From Diplocarpon mali (Eukaryota > Ascomycota > Leotiomycetes > Helotiales > Drepanopezizaceae), in NCBI GenBank assembly GCA_024741835.1, contig JAENRP010000008.1, positions 236,362 through 300,361 on the forward strand: DNA of 64,000 bases, given 5' to 3'. Positions 62,475-64,000 of this stretch are shown one piece after another. A model generated the notes under the pieces. It was not told the DNA's origin, ran no database searches, and saw only the letters and a program-made list of their open reading frames with translations. The position numbers and the translations under genes are program-made. The number at the start of each line of letters is the position of its first letter. The first letter of the stretch is position 1.

Positions 62475-62624
62475 ACTCGTAGGGTAGGACTAGGAGTTAA
62501 ATTTCTTAAAAGATATTCCTTTATAAGACTATATGACTTAACTCGCAGTCTAAGCCTAGGAGTTGATTTAAAAACTTTCCTTTATAAAACTATATGACCT
62601 AACTCGCAAGGCGGGCCTAGGAGT
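62475..62624 (-). repeat. Three palindromic motif copies at the end of C2 pol
   Basis: Copies at 62475-62497, 62541-62563 and 62602-62624, with spacings of 66 and 61 bp, mirroring 27294-27443 of C1. They were therefore present before C1 and C2 separated. Confidence 0.85.
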
Positions 62625-62639
62625 CGTCCTTAAGCCTGC

Positions 62640-64000
62640 TAAGCCCCTACTATCTTCTATAACCCTAGTATATCTTTAAACGCTTTGAACTTTGCAACCG
62701 TCTTTAGTAGCTTTATAAATCCGTCTACTACTATTCGATTGGTTAGGATATAGGTAATTGATAACTTATTCTTTATAATAAGGTCGCAGATAAAGTAGTA
62801 GGCAATATCGATATATTTCGATCGCTTATATAAGTATGGATTCTTTATAAGTGCAATCGCCCTTATATTATTTGCTTAAAGATTAATATAGTTCTTATCT
62901 TATCTAATATATTTAATAAAACCTATATCTTTTAGAACTTAGGCGATCTATAATCCTTGCTTATAATTTGATAATATTAATATATATTCGGCCTTAATGC
63001 TTGCGGTAGCTACTGATTTCTACTTTCTACTTCCTTATAATATAGGTCTGCTATATAGTACTACTACGCTTTTAGATATACTTTTCTAACCTTTTATATT
63101 TGCCTAGTTAGAATTGGTATATACCTTAAGCTTTGCGCTTATATATTTTATTAGTCTGTATCTTACCTTCTATATGATTATCGATCGAAGGTACCTTTTA
63201 AGTCGCTTGACTGCATTCTTGTATTAAATCGTCAGATCCTTTAGGTTCTGATTAAGTTACCTAGTGATAAAGGCGATATCTGGTCTTATATATACTATAG
63301 TATATATAATTGCTCTAATATCCTATTAGTACTTCTTTAAATCTCCTCTCTACTTATTTTCATTAGCAGGCTCTAACTTATTATACTTTCCTTTAATTGG
63401 AGTACGCTTTGGCTTAAAGTTGGAAGTATAAGTAGAAAGTCCTATTTAGTCTAAGATCTTCTTAATATACTACTCTTAATCTAACTAGAGTTCTCAAGTG
63501 GAGCAGTTCCTTATAACGCAGATGCTAAGGATCTTATGAATTCCTTTTAGATCCTTAGTATTAAAACGTTTCCGAATTGTTATAAAGAACTAATCCAATT
63601 AAGTAGTTGTTTTCGCAGCTGTAGCAATATTATCGATATATAGTAGTAACTTGATTCTACGCTTAATATAAGTAAAAAGACAAGGGTTAGCTAGGCTCTA
63701 AACGAATCCTATTTTTACTAAAGCAAAGCTATATAAGAGGTTCTAATCATAGGCTGATTGTTTAAGCCTATAGATACTATAGAGTATATAAAGAGAGTGG
63801 CTAGCGCGTATAGGAATACCGTTAGGTTAAGAGAGAAAAATCCGTTCCTTTATAATCGCTTTAATAAATGCATTTTTAATATTATACTATCTGCATTCAA
63901 GGTCCTTAGCAGCTACTATTACTATAAATATACAAAAGGTATCTATGCGAACTATTAGCGCAAATATATCGAAGTAGTCTTCTCTATACTATTAGGAGAA
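62640..64000 (-). pseudogene. Element C2 RT and RNase H (RIP-inactivated, partial)
   Basis: Minus strand, matching C1 about 25930-27270. RNase H covers about 62690-63330, and RT from about 63450 to the window edge, including the segment matching the C1 frame around Y-x-DI near 63630. Stops are the Gln/Trp-to-stop type. Confidence 0.82.

Larger units (their letters stand above)
62142..64000 (-). mobile_element. Element C2, second copy of copia C (cut by window end)
   Basis: Inverted relative to C1. The 195-bp 3' LTR (62142-62336) is followed by the 3' part of pol. Left-hand target duplication is probably TTTCC (62137-62141). The 5' part lies beyond 64000. Confidence 0.9.

Overview
The window looks like a chromosome segment of a filamentous ascomycete (Pezizomycotina). 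The evidence is two GC-rich genes with 51-57 nt spliceosomal introns, and beside them a large block of LTR retrotransposons carrying a repeat-induced point mutation (RIP) signature. In that block CpA/TpG is scarce, TpA is abundant, CpG is kept, and Gln and Trp codons have become TAA/TAG throughout. I cannot name the species.

Layout. Bases 1-5950 are ordinary host sequence with two convergent genes: a Golgi-type family-31 glycosyltransferase with a cysteine-rich C-terminal domain (780-2932, +, one intron) and an amino-acid permease of the yeast amino acid transporter family (3070-4893, -, three introns). From about 6 kb to the end, everything is explained by six retroelement families nested inside one another. 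I reconstructed this from LTR pairs and 5-bp target-site duplications (TSDs). Element D (copia, +) is the oldest host. It was hit by C1 (copia, 6826-27776, TSD CTTTA), which in turn holds a head-to-tail dimer of gypsy element A (A1-A2, 9645-24453, three LTRs, TSD CTTAG). D was also apparently hit by G (copia, -, from about 32281 to beyond the window). G holds E (gypsy, -, 32810-53871, TSD GTAGC), E holds A3 (35661-50363, -, TSD ATATC), and A3 holds B1 (gypsy, -, 36860-43992, TSD TTAAA). G further on holds B2 (60085 onward), which holds C2 (62142 onward). All coding regions are mutated beyond function, but indels are almost absent: A1 and A2 have exactly the same period, 7251 bp.

Most interesting content. 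(1) Gypsy element A carries a third gene on the strand opposite gag-pol, between pol and the 3' LTR. It is about 302 codons in two exons, with an 85-nt intron that has a GTAAGC donor, a CTAAC branch site and a TAG acceptor. The lengths are the same in all three copies, and the encoded protein has clustered cysteines. Copia element G has an antisense reading frame in the same place with nearly the same cysteine spacing. (2) A 23-bp imperfect palindrome occurs about 22 times. It is confined to two unrelated families, copia C and gypsy B, and mostly lies in one reading frame (Thr-Pro-x-Pro-Gly-Leu-Arg-Val), in arrays whose copy number differs between B1 and B2.
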